Below, piece after piece: positions 10,376 to 17,794 of a stretch of DNA of 64,000 nucleotides. The position numbers and the translations under genes are program-made. Each line of letters begins with the position of its first letter. Position 1 is the stretch's first letter. The notes under the pieces were generated by a model, which searched no databases, was not told the DNA's origin, and saw only the letters and a program-made list of their open reading frames with translations. This DNA is from Streptomyces sp. XD-27 (GTDB lineage: Bacteria; Actinomycetota; Actinomycetes; Streptomycetales; Streptomycetaceae): the NCBI RefSeq assembly GCF_030553055.1, contig NZ_CP130713.1:5642001-5706000 (forward strand), written 5' to 3'.

Positions 10376-11361
10376 TCACTCATCTCCGTGGAGGGCCTGC
10401 CGCCGGTGATCCTGGGGAGTTGTGCCGTAGGCGGCGCGGTAGGCGCGGCTGAAGTCGGTCGCGCGGGGGAAGCCCCAGCGGGCGGCGATGGCGTGGATGG
10501 GGGTGGCGTGCCGTGCCGGTTCGGTGAGATCGCGGCGGGCCCCCTCCAGGCGCAGGCGGCGGATCCACGCGGCGACCGTGGACTCCTCGTCCCGGAAGAG
10601 GCGGTGCAGATAGCCGGTGGAGATGTGGTGCGCGGCGGCGACGGTGGCCGGGGTGAGGCGCGGATCGTGCAGGCGCTCCCGGATGAACGACTTGATGCGC
10701 AGGACGAGGGCCCGCCGGTGGGTCTCCGGGGGGAGGCAGCCTTCGGCTTCGAGCGTGTGGGCGAAGAGCGCGGCGACCAGATCGACCAGGACCGTGCCCA
10801 GCCGGGGCCGGTCGGCGGGCTGGTACGGGGTCGTGTCCGCGATCAGCTGGGTGAGGAACCCCGCCAGCAGCGCACCCATCCCTTCCCGGCCCGACACCGG
10901 CGCCCCGACGATCCGGCCGGCCGTGTCGCGCGGCAGCGGCAGCAGGGCCTTGGGAACCTCCAGCGCGACCGTCTGGACCGGTTCCCCGCTGCTGTGGACG
11001 TCGTTCGGCAGCGAGGAGGAGTTGATGAACAGGTCGTACGGCTTGTACGCGGTCTCCCGGTGCCGCCACACGCCCGCCCCGCCCCGCGTACGACGAGCGA
11101 CACGTGATACGTCTCGGGGTCGGACTGCCGGATCAGCTTCGGCGTGCGCCGGAAGACCAGCGGCTGGAACGTGGCGGACCACACCGTGACGGCACCGAGG
11201 TCCAGCACGTGCTGGGCGGCCCGGAAGTCGTCGGCGTGGTCGCTGCGCAGCTCCATGGGGGCATGGGTACGGGCCAACAGCTCGACCCAGTAGTCGAACC
11301 GGTCCGCCCGGCACACGTCCTCACTCCGGAACACCATCTCGTCCAGCATCTGTCTGTTCAC
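10376..11361 (-). pseudogene. AraC-family regulator, frameshifted
   Basis: Two overlapping frames together give one normal AraC-like protein of about 328 residues. Frame one (GTG 11361) supplies the N-terminal sensing domain from DEMVFRSEDVCRADRFDYWVE to DPETYHVSLVVRG. Frame two then continues with VWRHRETAYKPYDLFINSS and ends with the two-HTH AraC domain (FIRERLHDPRLTPATVAAAHHIS and ARWGFPRATDFSRAYRAAYG). The switch falls in a G-rich tract at about 11069-11087 and needs one added base. Both halves are otherwise well conserved, so either a very recent mutation or a sequence error explains it. If intact, it would be a cytoplasmic activator for a nearby gene. Confidence 0.85.
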
Positions 11362-11418
11362 CGTCTCTGAAACCGCTGATCAAAAGGGCCCCACCGGGTG
11401 ATACACGGTGGAGTGGAC

Positions 11419-11442
11419 GCCCCGGTTCCACGGAACCGGGGC
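11419..11442. terminator. Inverted repeat between the AraC-like and DUF3995 genes
   Basis: GCCCCGGTTCC at 11419-11429, a two-base gap, then the perfect complement at 11432-11442. It lies after the DUF3995 stop (11471, minus strand) and upstream of the AraC-like start (11361). It could be a terminator of the first or an operator of the second; the tight loop slightly favours an operator. Confidence 0.5.
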
Positions 11443-11470
11443 CGCGAAGCGGAATCGACGGGCGGAGCAA

Positions 11471-11980
11471 TCAGCCTCTGGACGCGGGGGGCGGTTCTGC
11501 GCCGGTATGTCTGCCGGACCGAAGGGTGGCGAGGCCGAAGGCCAGTCCTCCGGCGATGAACCAGGGGTTCCAGAGGGCCAGCGTCCAGGCCCGCTGCTCC
11601 GCGCTCACGGAGGCGTCCAGGTGCGTGGTGTCGGTCAGCAGCAGCACCTCGATACCGATGCCACGGGCCAGGAGGAGGGCGCTGACGCCCCACCCCAGCC
11701 ACCTCGCCGGCAGAGCGGGAACGCCCCGGAGCCTGGACCGGGCAAGCAGCCATGCCAGCCGGGCGCCGAGGAGGCAGAGCGCACCCACACCCCACAAACC
11801 GGCTACGACGAACCACAGCGGGCGCTCGGTGGCCAGCGGACCGGCGGAGACGCTCAGCCCCACATCACCGCCGACGGCCCAGTAGAAATGCAACCCGGCG
11901 AACGCGGCCGCCCACAAGCACGCGATTCGCCCCGACAGCGTGGACGATTCCGCCCCCGTTCCCGCCGGTTCGCGTTTCAC
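11471..11980 (-). CDS. DUF3995-like membrane protein
   Basis: A 169-residue protein with four predicted membrane segments: IACLWAAAFAGLHFYWAVGG, PLWFVVAGLWGVGALCLLGARLAWL, LGWGVSALLLARGIGIEVLLL and LWNPWFIAGGLAFGLATL. The FAGLHFYWAVGG start and the WNPWFIAGGL end are typical of the DUF3995 family, whose function is unknown. The ATG at 11980 overlaps the preceding stop codon (ATGA), so it is translationally coupled to the DUF6191-like gene. Confidence 0.75.
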   Translation of the reverse strand: MKREPAGTGAESSTLSGRIACLWAAAFAGLHFYWAVGGDVGLSVSAGPLATERPLWFVVAGLWGVGALCLLGARLAWLLARSRLRGVPALPARWLGWGVSALLLARGIGIEVLLLTDTTHLDASVSAEQRAWTLALWNPWFIAGGLAFGLATLRSGRHTGAEPPPASRG

Positions 11981-12327
11981 CGCCTGCCCTCAAGGGCATC
12001 GCGCCTGTCAGCGCACGAGCCGTCCGCGTGCTGTGGCACCACGATGAACGCGGTGCCCTTGGTCAGGTCGATGCTGGAGCGGGGCGGCGCACCGTCGCTC
12101 TCGTCGTCCCGCTGCAGCAGTTCCACCCGCCGCTGCTCCAGCTCTACCGTCTTGTTTCCGTTCACGACCGCCGTGAATTCATCGAAGGCCGTATTCGACA
12201 ACGACCGCCCCGTGCGCCTGCGCAGCCACGGCATCAAGCCCAGCCCCGTGAACCATCGCCACACGCTCTCCACCAGGGCGAACAAGGCCAGTAGGCACGC
12301 GAGCGCCGGGAACGACATGGCCCACAT
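11977..12327 (-). CDS. DUF6191-like small membrane protein
   Basis: A protein of 116 residues if started at the ATG 12327 (MWAMSFPALACLLALFALVESVWRW). Longer starts at 12351 and 12360 are possible. A single N-terminal membrane helix is followed by a soluble tail containing GRSLSNTAFDEFTAVVNGNKTVELEQRR and ESDGAPPRSSIDLTKGTAFI, the pattern I associate with DUF6191 of Streptomyces. It lies 4 bases into the DUF3995-like gene, forming a two-gene unit divergent from the acetyltransferase. Function unknown. Confidence 0.7.
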   Translation of the reverse strand: MWAMSFPALACLLALFALVESVWRWFTGLGLMPWLRRRTGRSLSNTAFDEFTAVVNGNKTVELEQRRVELLQRDDESDGAPPRSSIDLTKGTAFIVVPQHADGSCADRRDALEGRR

Positions 12328-12482
12328 CGCCACAGCTGGCCCCCCCATCATCCTCAACACAGTCGACGGTCGGGAAACGACGGACGGGTCGGCGTCGTTC
12401 CCAACAGACGTGCGGATGGGGAGCCTCCGCCAGCGCCTTGTGAGTCTTGTCCAGTCACCGGTACACCGGAGAGGATCGTGGC

Positions 12483-13025
12483 ATGTCCAGCGACCGTCTT
12501 ATGCGCATCCACAGCGCCGAGTTCCAGGCCATGGCCGAGAGGGTCCTGCGGGTCACCGAGCTCACCTCCCGCCTGAACGTCCTGCCGTTCGAGGACGAAG
12601 CGGGCAAGGCGGAACTGTTCGAACAGATCCTTGGCAGGCCGCTGCCGACGAGAGTCACGATCTATCCGCCGTTCTACACGGACCACGGCCTTCGTCTGGA
12701 TCTCGCGGAGCGCGTGTTCATCAACCAGAACTGCACGTTCCTGGACTACGCCGGCATCCGGCTCGGAGAGCGCGTGATGGTCGGACCAAAGGCCACGTTC
12801 ATCACCGTCGGCCACCCGGTCGATCCTGAGGAGCGACGGGGGTGGCTGAGCGGCGGGCCCATCGATGTGGCAGAGAACGTGTGGATCGGCGCCGGTGCCA
12901 CGATCCTTCCTGGCGTCAGCATCGGCCGTGATGCCGTGATCGCCGCCGGCGCGGTCGTGGCCGATGACGTTCCGCCGGCAAGCCTGGTGACCGGCAGCAA
13001 GGCAACCGTGCACCGACAGTGGTGA
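12483..13025 (+). CDS. Sugar O-acetyltransferase, LacA/NodL/Maa type
   Basis: This 180-residue left-handed beta-helix acetyltransferase transfers acetyl from acetyl-CoA to a sugar hydroxyl. It has an N-terminal helical Maa domain, the hallmark YPPFYTDHGLRLDLAERVFINQNCTFLD, and hexapeptide repeats ending GAGATILPGVSIGRDAVIAAGAVVADDVPP. The catalytic histidine lies in FITVGHPVDPEER. The ATG at 12483, after GGAGAGGATCGTGGC, fits the family; an upstream in-frame start at 12447 has no support. It stands alone, convergent with the chaplin gene. The acceptor sugar is not known. Confidence 0.92.
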   Translation: MSSDRLMRIHSAEFQAMAERVLRVTELTSRLNVLPFEDEAGKAELFEQILGRPLPTRVTIYPPFYTDHGLRLDLAERVFINQNCTFLDYAGIRLGERVMVGPKATFITVGHPVDPEERRGWLSGGPIDVAENVWIGAGATILPGVSIGRDAVIAAGAVVADDVPPASLVTGSKATVHRQW

Positions 13026-13125
13026 CGCCCTCGCCGGGGCCACACCGAGCCCCGGACTACGGGCGGTCATCAACTACATCGGAAGCTTGGCGCCCCTCCT
13101 CGAGACAACCTGGCAACCAGCGCGG

Positions 13126-13368
13126 CTACTTGTTCACGCAGTAGTTGCCGAAGGTCGGGTTGAGCAGCCCGACGACGCTGATCGTGTTCCCGCAGGCGTT
13201 CACCGGCACGTGCACCGGCACCTGGATGACGTTTCCGGACACGATGCCCGGCGAGTTCGTGGCTTTGCCATCTGCGTGGGCCCCGCCGTGTGCGAGGGCG
13301 GTGCCCGCGCCGGCGAGGGTGGCGGCGGAAGCCAGTGCCGCGGCGGCGACGGCGGTACGAGCGAGCAT
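13126..13368 (-). CDS. Short chaplin
   Basis: An 80-residue secreted surface protein. From the ATG 13368 (ribosome site GGAG) it has a signal peptide (LARTAVAAAALASAATLAGAGTALA) followed by one chaplin domain. The domain runs NSPGIVSGNVIQVPVHVPVN, then CGNTISVVGLLNPTFGNYC, with the two conserved cysteines. Chaplins assemble into amyloid-like rodlets that let aerial hyphae leave the aqueous surface. There is no C-terminal LAxTG sortase signal, so it is of the short class (ChpD-H type). An in-frame extension to 13548 is not family-like. It lies inside the accessory block, not beside rodlin or other chaplin genes. Confidence 0.92.
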   Translation of the reverse strand: MLARTAVAAAALASAATLAGAGTALAHGGAHADGKATNSPGIVSGNVIQVPVHVPVNACGNTISVVGLLNPTFGNYCVNK

Positions 13369-13552
13369 GTCATCTCCTACGGGTAGAGGATCGTCGGACA
13401 ACCCAACTGCCCGGTCGTTCGGCAGGACACGGCACCTGCGGGTGACCTGCCGAACGAGCGCGTCATCCATCCGTGGTCGACAGGAGCGGGTAGAGGTCGG
13501 CTGCCAGGCCGCCCTCGTCGTGCGAAGTATCGGATTTCCGGAGGCCATTGAG

Positions 13553-14149
13553 CTATTCGCCCAGTCGGCTCATCATGCGCCCCGGCGCGGAGATCAGCGC
13601 GCCACGGACGGACAAGTTCCGCGTGTACACGCTCTCCAGGAGAATCGCCAGACTGATGTCCAGGCCATCCGCCGCGCCTTGGCAGACTCCGGAGATCGTC
13701 TGCGGATTCTTCCCGTGTGAGCATGTCATCCGGACACCGGCGCCGCTGCGCCGAAGCTCGTGGCTGCGCTTGTTCCGGTGCTCCGCATAGAGGTATTCCC
13801 GGCCCTCCGCCGCGATGCGAAGTGCCCGCCCTCGTCTGGTGAGACCCCAGGCGTTCCGGGAGAAGGAAGCCGGATTGCCGGCGACGCTCAGTTCACCTTC
13901 GGCCAGCGACGGGCGTCCGGCGTACTCGCGGCCGAAGTACGAGGTCTGCGGAAGGTGCTGCCCCGTGACGGAGGCCCGGAAATGAAGCCCCCGATAGTCG
14001 GCGCGCTCGGTGGGGTACGCCACCTCGACGGCGCCCAGGCTGCCGACCGTTCCGGACCATGTGAACACCTGGTCGCGGAGGTCGATCCGGTTCGTGCTTC
14101 CCGTGCGTTGCAGCACGAAAGAGAGTTCGCTCATGTCTGTCGTGCACAT
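13553..14149 (-). CDS. Hypothetical protein
   Basis: A protein of 198 residues from the ATG 14149, which directly follows the stop of the lipoprotein gene; a second ATG at 14134 (MSELSFVLQRTGS) is equally plausible. No signal peptide or clear domain is recognised. Repeated beta-prone stretches (DQVFTWSGTVGSLGAVEVAYP, REYLYAEHRNKRSHELRRSG) and a late cysteine pair (MTCSHG, GVCQG) are visible. The C-terminal LDISLAILLESVYTRNLSVRGALISAPGRM resembles tails of uncharacterised Streptomyces proteins. It probably forms an operon with the lipoprotein. Function unknown. Confidence 0.7.
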   Translation of the reverse strand: MCTTDMSELSFVLQRTGSTNRIDLRDQVFTWSGTVGSLGAVEVAYPTERADYRGLHFRASVTGQHLPQTSYFGREYAGRPSLAEGELSVAGNPASFSRNAWGLTRRGRALRIAAEGREYLYAEHRNKRSHELRRSGAGVRMTCSHGKNPQTISGVCQGAADGLDISLAILLESVYTRNLSVRGALISAPGRMMSRLGE

Positions 14150-14725
14150 TCAGTGGCCGTAGGGCGGCTCGAAGCACCCGGTCTCCGGGAACGGGCCGTT
14201 GGTCTTCACCTCGTAGTTGGTCTTCTGCACCCACGCCGTGACGCAGGCGTCGTCGTGGACGCGAAGACCGACCTTCGCCCCCTCGGGCGTGACGTAGTGG
14301 TCGCCCTCGTAACGCTGGTTCATCCCCCGGACCGTCAGCGACCCGCCGAGCCGCTTCCCGCTCGCGCTGAATCGCTCTTCCTTGTAGCCGAGCCGGAGCA
14401 GTTCCTTGCGCACCGTCGCGGGGTCCCACTTCTTCTCTTCCCACAGCCGCTTGAGCACCGGTTCGATGCGGTCGGCTTCCTTCTGTGCGTCCTTCTCGCT
14501 GGTGGGAGACATGTCGCCCGGGTGGCGGTATGCGTTGTTCTCGTTGTGGTGCGGAGCGCCGCCCCCAGGTTCCTCGTACGGTGAGGGCCCCGCGGCGCCG
14601 GAAGCGGAGCTCTGAGGCGTACTCGTGGTGCTCTGCTCACCGCAGGCGGTGAGTGATACGGCGGAGGCCAGGAGCAGGGCCGTAACGGCGAAGGTTCGGC
14701 GCCGACCAGACATTGAAGGGCACAT
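14150..14725 (-). CDS. Hypothetical lipoprotein
   Basis: This 191-residue protein has an N-terminal RRR, a hydrophobic stretch FAVTALLLASAVSLTAC ending in an LTAC lipobox, then a Ser/Thr/Pro/Gly linker. The mature domain of about 120 residues contains IEPVLKRLWEEKKWDPATVRKELLRLGY and TVRGMNQRYEGDHYVTPEG, with two cysteines near the end (HDDACV, ETGCFEPPYGH) that could pair. Similar lipoproteins are common and uncharacterised in Streptomyces. It shares a transcript with the next hypothetical gene, the stop and start codons being adjacent. Confidence 0.8.
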   Translation of the reverse strand: MCPSMSGRRRTFAVTALLLASAVSLTACGEQSTTSTPQSSASGAAGPSPYEEPGGGAPHHNENNAYRHPGDMSPTSEKDAQKEADRIEPVLKRLWEEKKWDPATVRKELLRLGYKEERFSASGKRLGGSLTVRGMNQRYEGDHYVTPEGAKVGLRVHDDACVTAWVQKTNYEVKTNGPFPETGCFEPPYGH

Positions 14726-14755
14726 GGCGTGACTCTGCCATACGGGGTGTTGCGT

Positions 14756-15205
14756 TCACCCCGTAGCGAGTGACAACGCGACGGCGGCGCCGCACGCGAG
14801 GGACATGCCGAGGAGATAGAGCACGCCTGAGTAGGCCAGGACGCGGCGGGCCGCGAGTCGCAAGGCGGGAGGGAGGCGTGGGGTGCGCGGTGGCTTGGCG
14901 TGGGAGCGGGGGAGTCGGGGCGGTTCGTGCGTGGGCTCGGGCTCGGGGGTGGGTTCCGGGGGCTGGGTTGGGGGCGTCGGGTCGACCCGCCAGTGCCTGT
15001 GGGTGGTGACCAGGAACTGGCGGTGGGTCGGGTTCTCGCGCGTGTGAGCGATCGCCCATGCGCCGACGGGGCGGGTGTCGTCGTCGACGAGCCCGGACTC
15101 TTGCGCGCACGTGATGCACTGCGCGCCGTAGATGCCTTGAGGGGCGCCCTCGGCGGTCTCGGGGCCGAGCATCCACTCAGCGCCCTTGATGACGGTGTGG
15201 TCCAT
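14756..15205 (-). CDS. DUF7848-like protein with C-terminal membrane helix
   Basis: A 149-residue protein. The N-terminal half (VIKGAEWMLGP, YGAQCITCAQESG, PVGAWAIAHTRENPTHRQFLVTTHRHWRVDP) resembles the DUF7848 family, with a CxxC pair that could bind zinc. A Pro/Glu linker and a hydrophobic segment (VLAYSGVLYLLGMSLACGAAVALSLATG) follow, suggesting membrane attachment. A strong ribosome site (GGAGGGAG) precedes the ATG at 15205. The gene overlaps the next upstream gene by 29 bases. DUF7848-type genes in Streptomyces are often adjacent to HTH/DUF397 genes, as here; their role is not established. Confidence 0.7.
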   Translation of the reverse strand: MDHTVIKGAEWMLGPETAEGAPQGIYGAQCITCAQESGLVDDDTRPVGAWAIAHTRENPTHRQFLVTTHRHWRVDPTPPTQPPEPTPEPEPTHEPPRLPRSHAKPPRTPRLPPALRLAARRVLAYSGVLYLLGMSLACGAAVALSLATG

Positions 15206-15476
15206 CGTGGGCTCCCTCCTCGGCTCGTTGTACGAGTTCGGTCTCGGTGATCAGCGACTTGCGTTCGGTGTGGTCCTCCAGGCGCGACCAGACGTAGGCC
15301 TGATCGGCGTCCACGCCCGCCCACCCGCTACCGACCTGGACCACGACGCCCTCGAACGGCTCGGGCCGCTCCCAGCGGAGCCGTTCCGGGTGGACGTAGG
15401 AGAGGCCGCGTACGCGGTCACCGATACGGAAGGGCACTTTGTCGTTTAAGTGTTCGGATGGCTTGTATGCAGGCAT
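15177..15476 (-). CDS. Small hypothetical protein with a TTA codon
   Basis: A 99-residue soluble protein starting MPAYKPSEHLNDKVPFRIGDRVRGLSYVHPERL, with GVVVQVGSGWAGVDADQAYVW in the middle. The layout suggests a small beta-barrel (SH3-like) fold. The leucine in EHLND is encoded by TTA (15447-15449), the rare codon read by the bldA tRNA, so translation may be developmentally timed. It overlaps the DUF7848-like gene and is divergent from the HTH regulator. Function unknown; it may be part of the HTH/DUF397 module. Confidence 0.7.
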   Translation of the reverse strand: MPAYKPSEHLNDKVPFRIGDRVRGLSYVHPERLRWERPEPFEGVVVQVGSGWAGVDADQAYVWSRLEDHTERKSLITETELVQRAEEGAHDGPHRHQGR

Positions 15477-15683
15477 AGCTGTCCCTGGGCGCAGAGTTAG
15501 GGGTTTCGCCCTCTTCGTTCTTCGGGCTCAACTACCGTGGCGCGTAGCGGTGTTAATCCGCAAGGGAATCCAGGTGGCTTCAGCCCTCGCTGGGAAAGTG
15601 GCACATGCCTCGGCGAGCACATGGGCTGTTGCCGCGGACGCAAGGCGCGGCAGACTGAGCACAACGACCCGAGAGGCACGCAC

Positions 15684-16556
15684 ATGGCCCCACGAGCCAG
15701 GCCAACAGCACGGCGCATCGCACTTGGCCAGGAGCTCCGTCAGTTACGGAAGCAGGCCGGACTCACGCTTGAACAGGCTGTTCGCGGGCTGCCGTTCAGT
15801 GAGACCAAGCTGCAACGCGCCGAGACCGGGTTACAGGATCTGCGAACCTCCGGCGTCCTGCGCAAGCTGCTTGTTCGCTACGGCGTCACCGACGAGGACA
15901 AGGTCGAGAAGCTTCTGGCGCTCCAGCGAGAGGCGTCCAGCCAGGAGTGGTGGACGCGGCCCGCGAATCTGCTGTCATCCGGACTGGCGAGGCGCATTGC
16001 CACCGAGTCCGTCGCCCAGGAGATCCACGCGTTTCATCCGCTGCTCGTCCTGGGTCTTCTCCAGACCGAGGCATACGCTCAGGCCCTCTTCGACCTCTAC
16101 AAGCCGATCGAGGAGCACACGACGGAGTTCGTGCAGGAGAACGTCGCGGCTCGGATGAAGCGGCAGGAGCCTCTGACGCGAGACGACGAGCCGCTGAAGT
16201 TCTGGGCGGTGCTTTACGAACCAGCCTTGCGCTACACCATCGGCGGTGTCGACGTGATGCGCGAGCAGTATGACGCGATCGCCAAGCTGGTGGCGCGCGA
16301 CAACGTGAGAGTCCAGGTGCTCCCGCAGACGCACCGGGGGTACCTGCCCCCGCACGACTTCAGCATCATGCACCTCGGCGAAGCCCTGCCGTCGACGATT
16401 CAGGTGGACACCGCCTGGGGCAGTTCGGCGTACGCCGACAAGCCCCGCGAGGTCGGGAGGTTCACCCGGATGTTCAATGCCTTGGTGGCGTCAGCCCTGC
16501 CGCCCGAGGACACCCCGAAGTTCCTGCAACGACTAGCACGAGAGACCACGGAATGA
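15684..16556 (+). CDS. HTH-DUF5753 regulator with two TTA codons
   Basis: This 290-residue member of the large Streptomyces XRE-DUF5753 family starts at the ATG 15684 after GAGAGG. The N-terminal HTH (LGQELRQLRKQAGLTLEQAVRGLPFSETKLQRAETG) is followed by the DUF5753 domain with IHAFHPLLVLGLLQTEAYAQAL, RMKRQEPL and AVLYEPALRYTIGG. Two leucines, in RQLRKQ (15744-15746) and ETGLQD (15831-15833), use TTA. It overlaps the following DUF397 gene by 4 bases. Such pairs are known as regulators of morphology and antibiotic production and behave as cognate partner genes. Its target is unknown. Confidence 0.92.
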   Translation: MAPRARPTARRIALGQELRQLRKQAGLTLEQAVRGLPFSETKLQRAETGLQDLRTSGVLRKLLVRYGVTDEDKVEKLLALQREASSQEWWTRPANLLSSGLARRIATESVAQEIHAFHPLLVLGLLQTEAYAQALFDLYKPIEEHTTEFVQENVAARMKRQEPLTRDDEPLKFWAVLYEPALRYTIGGVDVMREQYDAIAKLVARDNVRVQVLPQTHRGYLPPHDFSIMHLGEALPSTIQVDTAWGSSAYADKPREVGRFTRMFNALVASALPPEDTPKFLQRLARETTE

Positions 16557-16765
16557 GTACCCATACCTACAACTGGTTCAAGTCCTCCCACAGCGCCGGC
16601 AACAGTAACGACTGCGTAGAGGTCGCCAACCTCATACACACCGCCAACCGCGGCGTCGCCATCCGCGATTCCAAGAACCCCGACGGCCCCTCCCTCCTCG
16701 TCACCCCCGACGGCTGGGCCTCGTTCATCTCCTCCGTCCGGCGCGGCGAGTTCCCTACCCCGTAG
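16553..16765 (+). CDS. DUF397 protein
   Basis: A 70-residue protein of the DUF397 family (NWFKSSHSAGNSNDCVEVANL, GVAIRDSKNPDGPSLLVTPDGWASFISSVRRGEF). It starts inside the stop of the HTH-DUF5753 gene (ATGA) and is the expected partner of that regulator. Its 3' end overlaps the convergent phytoene/squalene synthase-like gene by 11 bases, so each stop codon lies inside the other reading frame. Confidence 0.92.
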   Translation: MSTHTYNWFKSSHSAGNSNDCVEVANLIHTANRGVAIRDSKNPDGPSLLVTPDGWASFISSVRRGEFPTP

Positions 16766-17765
16766 GGGCCGTCCCCGCCGCCACCCGGAGGCGGGCGTGC
16801 ACGATGCCCAGCGTGTCGTCGATGAGGCGGGTCGCCGACGGGCGGCTGGTGGGGATGGTGACGGGGGCGCGCGTCAGCGCGGTGCCCCGGCTCTCGACGG
16901 TGTCCATGAGGAGTTGCACGGCGGCCAGCGGGGGGCGGAGCAGAAGCTGTCCCTCCGGGGTGGCGTGGGCGAGTGCCTCGTCGGCTGCGGTCACGGCGGT
17001 CCGGGCCCGCTGGCAGGCGTGTGCCAGCAGGGCTCGGACGGCCGGGGTGTCGCGGCCGGATTCCAGATCCCTGCGGGTGACGCCGAAACGCGCCAGATCC
17101 ACCTCCGGCAAGGTGAGTTTGCCTGCGCGTAGATCCGTGGCCAGGTCCGCGAGGTCGTCCACGCGCTGTACCGCGTCCACGGCCAGCCGCGCCCAAGGGC
17201 CGGGGCCGGGCATGTCGCCGCCCCCGGGGTGACAGACGGCCAGCATGAGGCGAATCACGGGCAGGCCCGCGTGGTCGACGTAGTCGTAGTAGTCCTGCTC
17301 GGTGGCGTATCCGGTGCAGCAGAGCTGCTCGGCCTGGGCCGCCAGATAGGTGTGCACGTCGTCGTGCGGAATGCCGCGCGCGGCCATCGTGTGGAGGAAG
17401 GCGCGCAGGTACGGCTCGTGGGCCCGGCCAGTGGCCAGGCCGCTGCGGACCCGGTCGGCCCACAGGCGGAACTGCCCGTGGTCGCGCTGGTGCACCGGCG
17501 CATCGACCAGGCTGTCTCCATGGGTGCCGAACAGGGCGAGGGCAAACAGGTGGGGTTGCCACCGGGCCGGCAGCAGTAGCCGGACGCACGCGTACTCGGC
17601 CGGGTGCCGTCGGGCCAACTGCCGTGCCACCTGGGTGTAGTCGTCGCGCGTCCGGTCGTCACGCAGTCCGGCGGTGTCCAGCGCGTGGTTCCACGGTGCG
17701 ATCACCCCCGGCAGGCGCAGCCACGAGGGAATGCTCCGGATCGGTACGTACGGGACTCTTGTCAC
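16755..17765 (-). CDS. Phytoene/squalene synthase-like protein
   Basis: This 336-residue protein of the trans-isoprenyl diphosphate synthase (head-to-head) class joins two prenyl diphosphates. The first Asp-rich motif appears as DSLVD after the conserved YACVRLLLPARWQPHLFALALF. The second is DDLADLATDLRAGKLTLPEVDLARFGV, matching the family pattern of Asp motif, GR-LP and FGV. The GTG at 17765 (VTRVPYVPIRS) follows the MalF-type stop by 29 bases, so read-through from the importer operon is likely. No hopanoid, carotenoid or terpene genes are nearby, so the product is unknown. The sequence is divergent from housekeeping HpnC/HpnD and CrtB. Confidence 0.8.
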   Translation of the reverse strand: MTRVPYVPIRSIPSWLRLPGVIAPWNHALDTAGLRDDRTRDDYTQVARQLARRHPAEYACVRLLLPARWQPHLFALALFGTHGDSLVDAPVHQRDHGQFRLWADRVRSGLATGRAHEPYLRAFLHTMAARGIPHDDVHTYLAAQAEQLCCTGYATEQDYYDYVDHAGLPVIRLMLAVCHPGGGDMPGPGPWARLAVDAVQRVDDLADLATDLRAGKLTLPEVDLARFGVTRRDLESGRDTPAVRALLAHACQRARTAVTAADEALAHATPEGQLLLRPPLAAVQLLMDTVESRGTALTRAPVTIPTSRPSATRLIDDTLGIVHARLRVAAGTAPTG

Positions 17766-17794
17766 AAAGGGACGGTATCCGTCGGAGCCGCCTG

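Larger units (their letters stand above)
9240..17794. other. Accessory block splitting the sugar ABC importer operon
   Basis: Between the MalG-type gene (8337-9239) and the MalF-type gene (17795-18775) lie about a dozen genes unrelated to sugar import. They include an AraC-like regulator, a chaplin, an HTH/DUF397 pair, and a phytoene/squalene synthase-like gene that starts 30 bases after the MalF stop. Part of the block (about 13.5-16.7 kb) has less strictly GC-biased codons, including TTA. No integrase, transposase or long flanking repeat is visible, so insertion by recombination is inference. Confidence 0.6.

Noticed and set aside
10376..11361. Programmed ribosomal frameshifting as the explanation for the araC-like and other breaks
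   Set aside because: No conserved slippery heptamer plus pseudoknot is apparent, and seven unrelated genes would all need it; single-base loss at G/C runs is simpler.
9240..17794. A typical integrative element or genomic island with att sites
   Set aside because: No tRNA, integrase, transposase or replication gene. The only repeat shared by the edges that I found (ATCCGTC at 9238 and 17777) is 7 bases, within chance.
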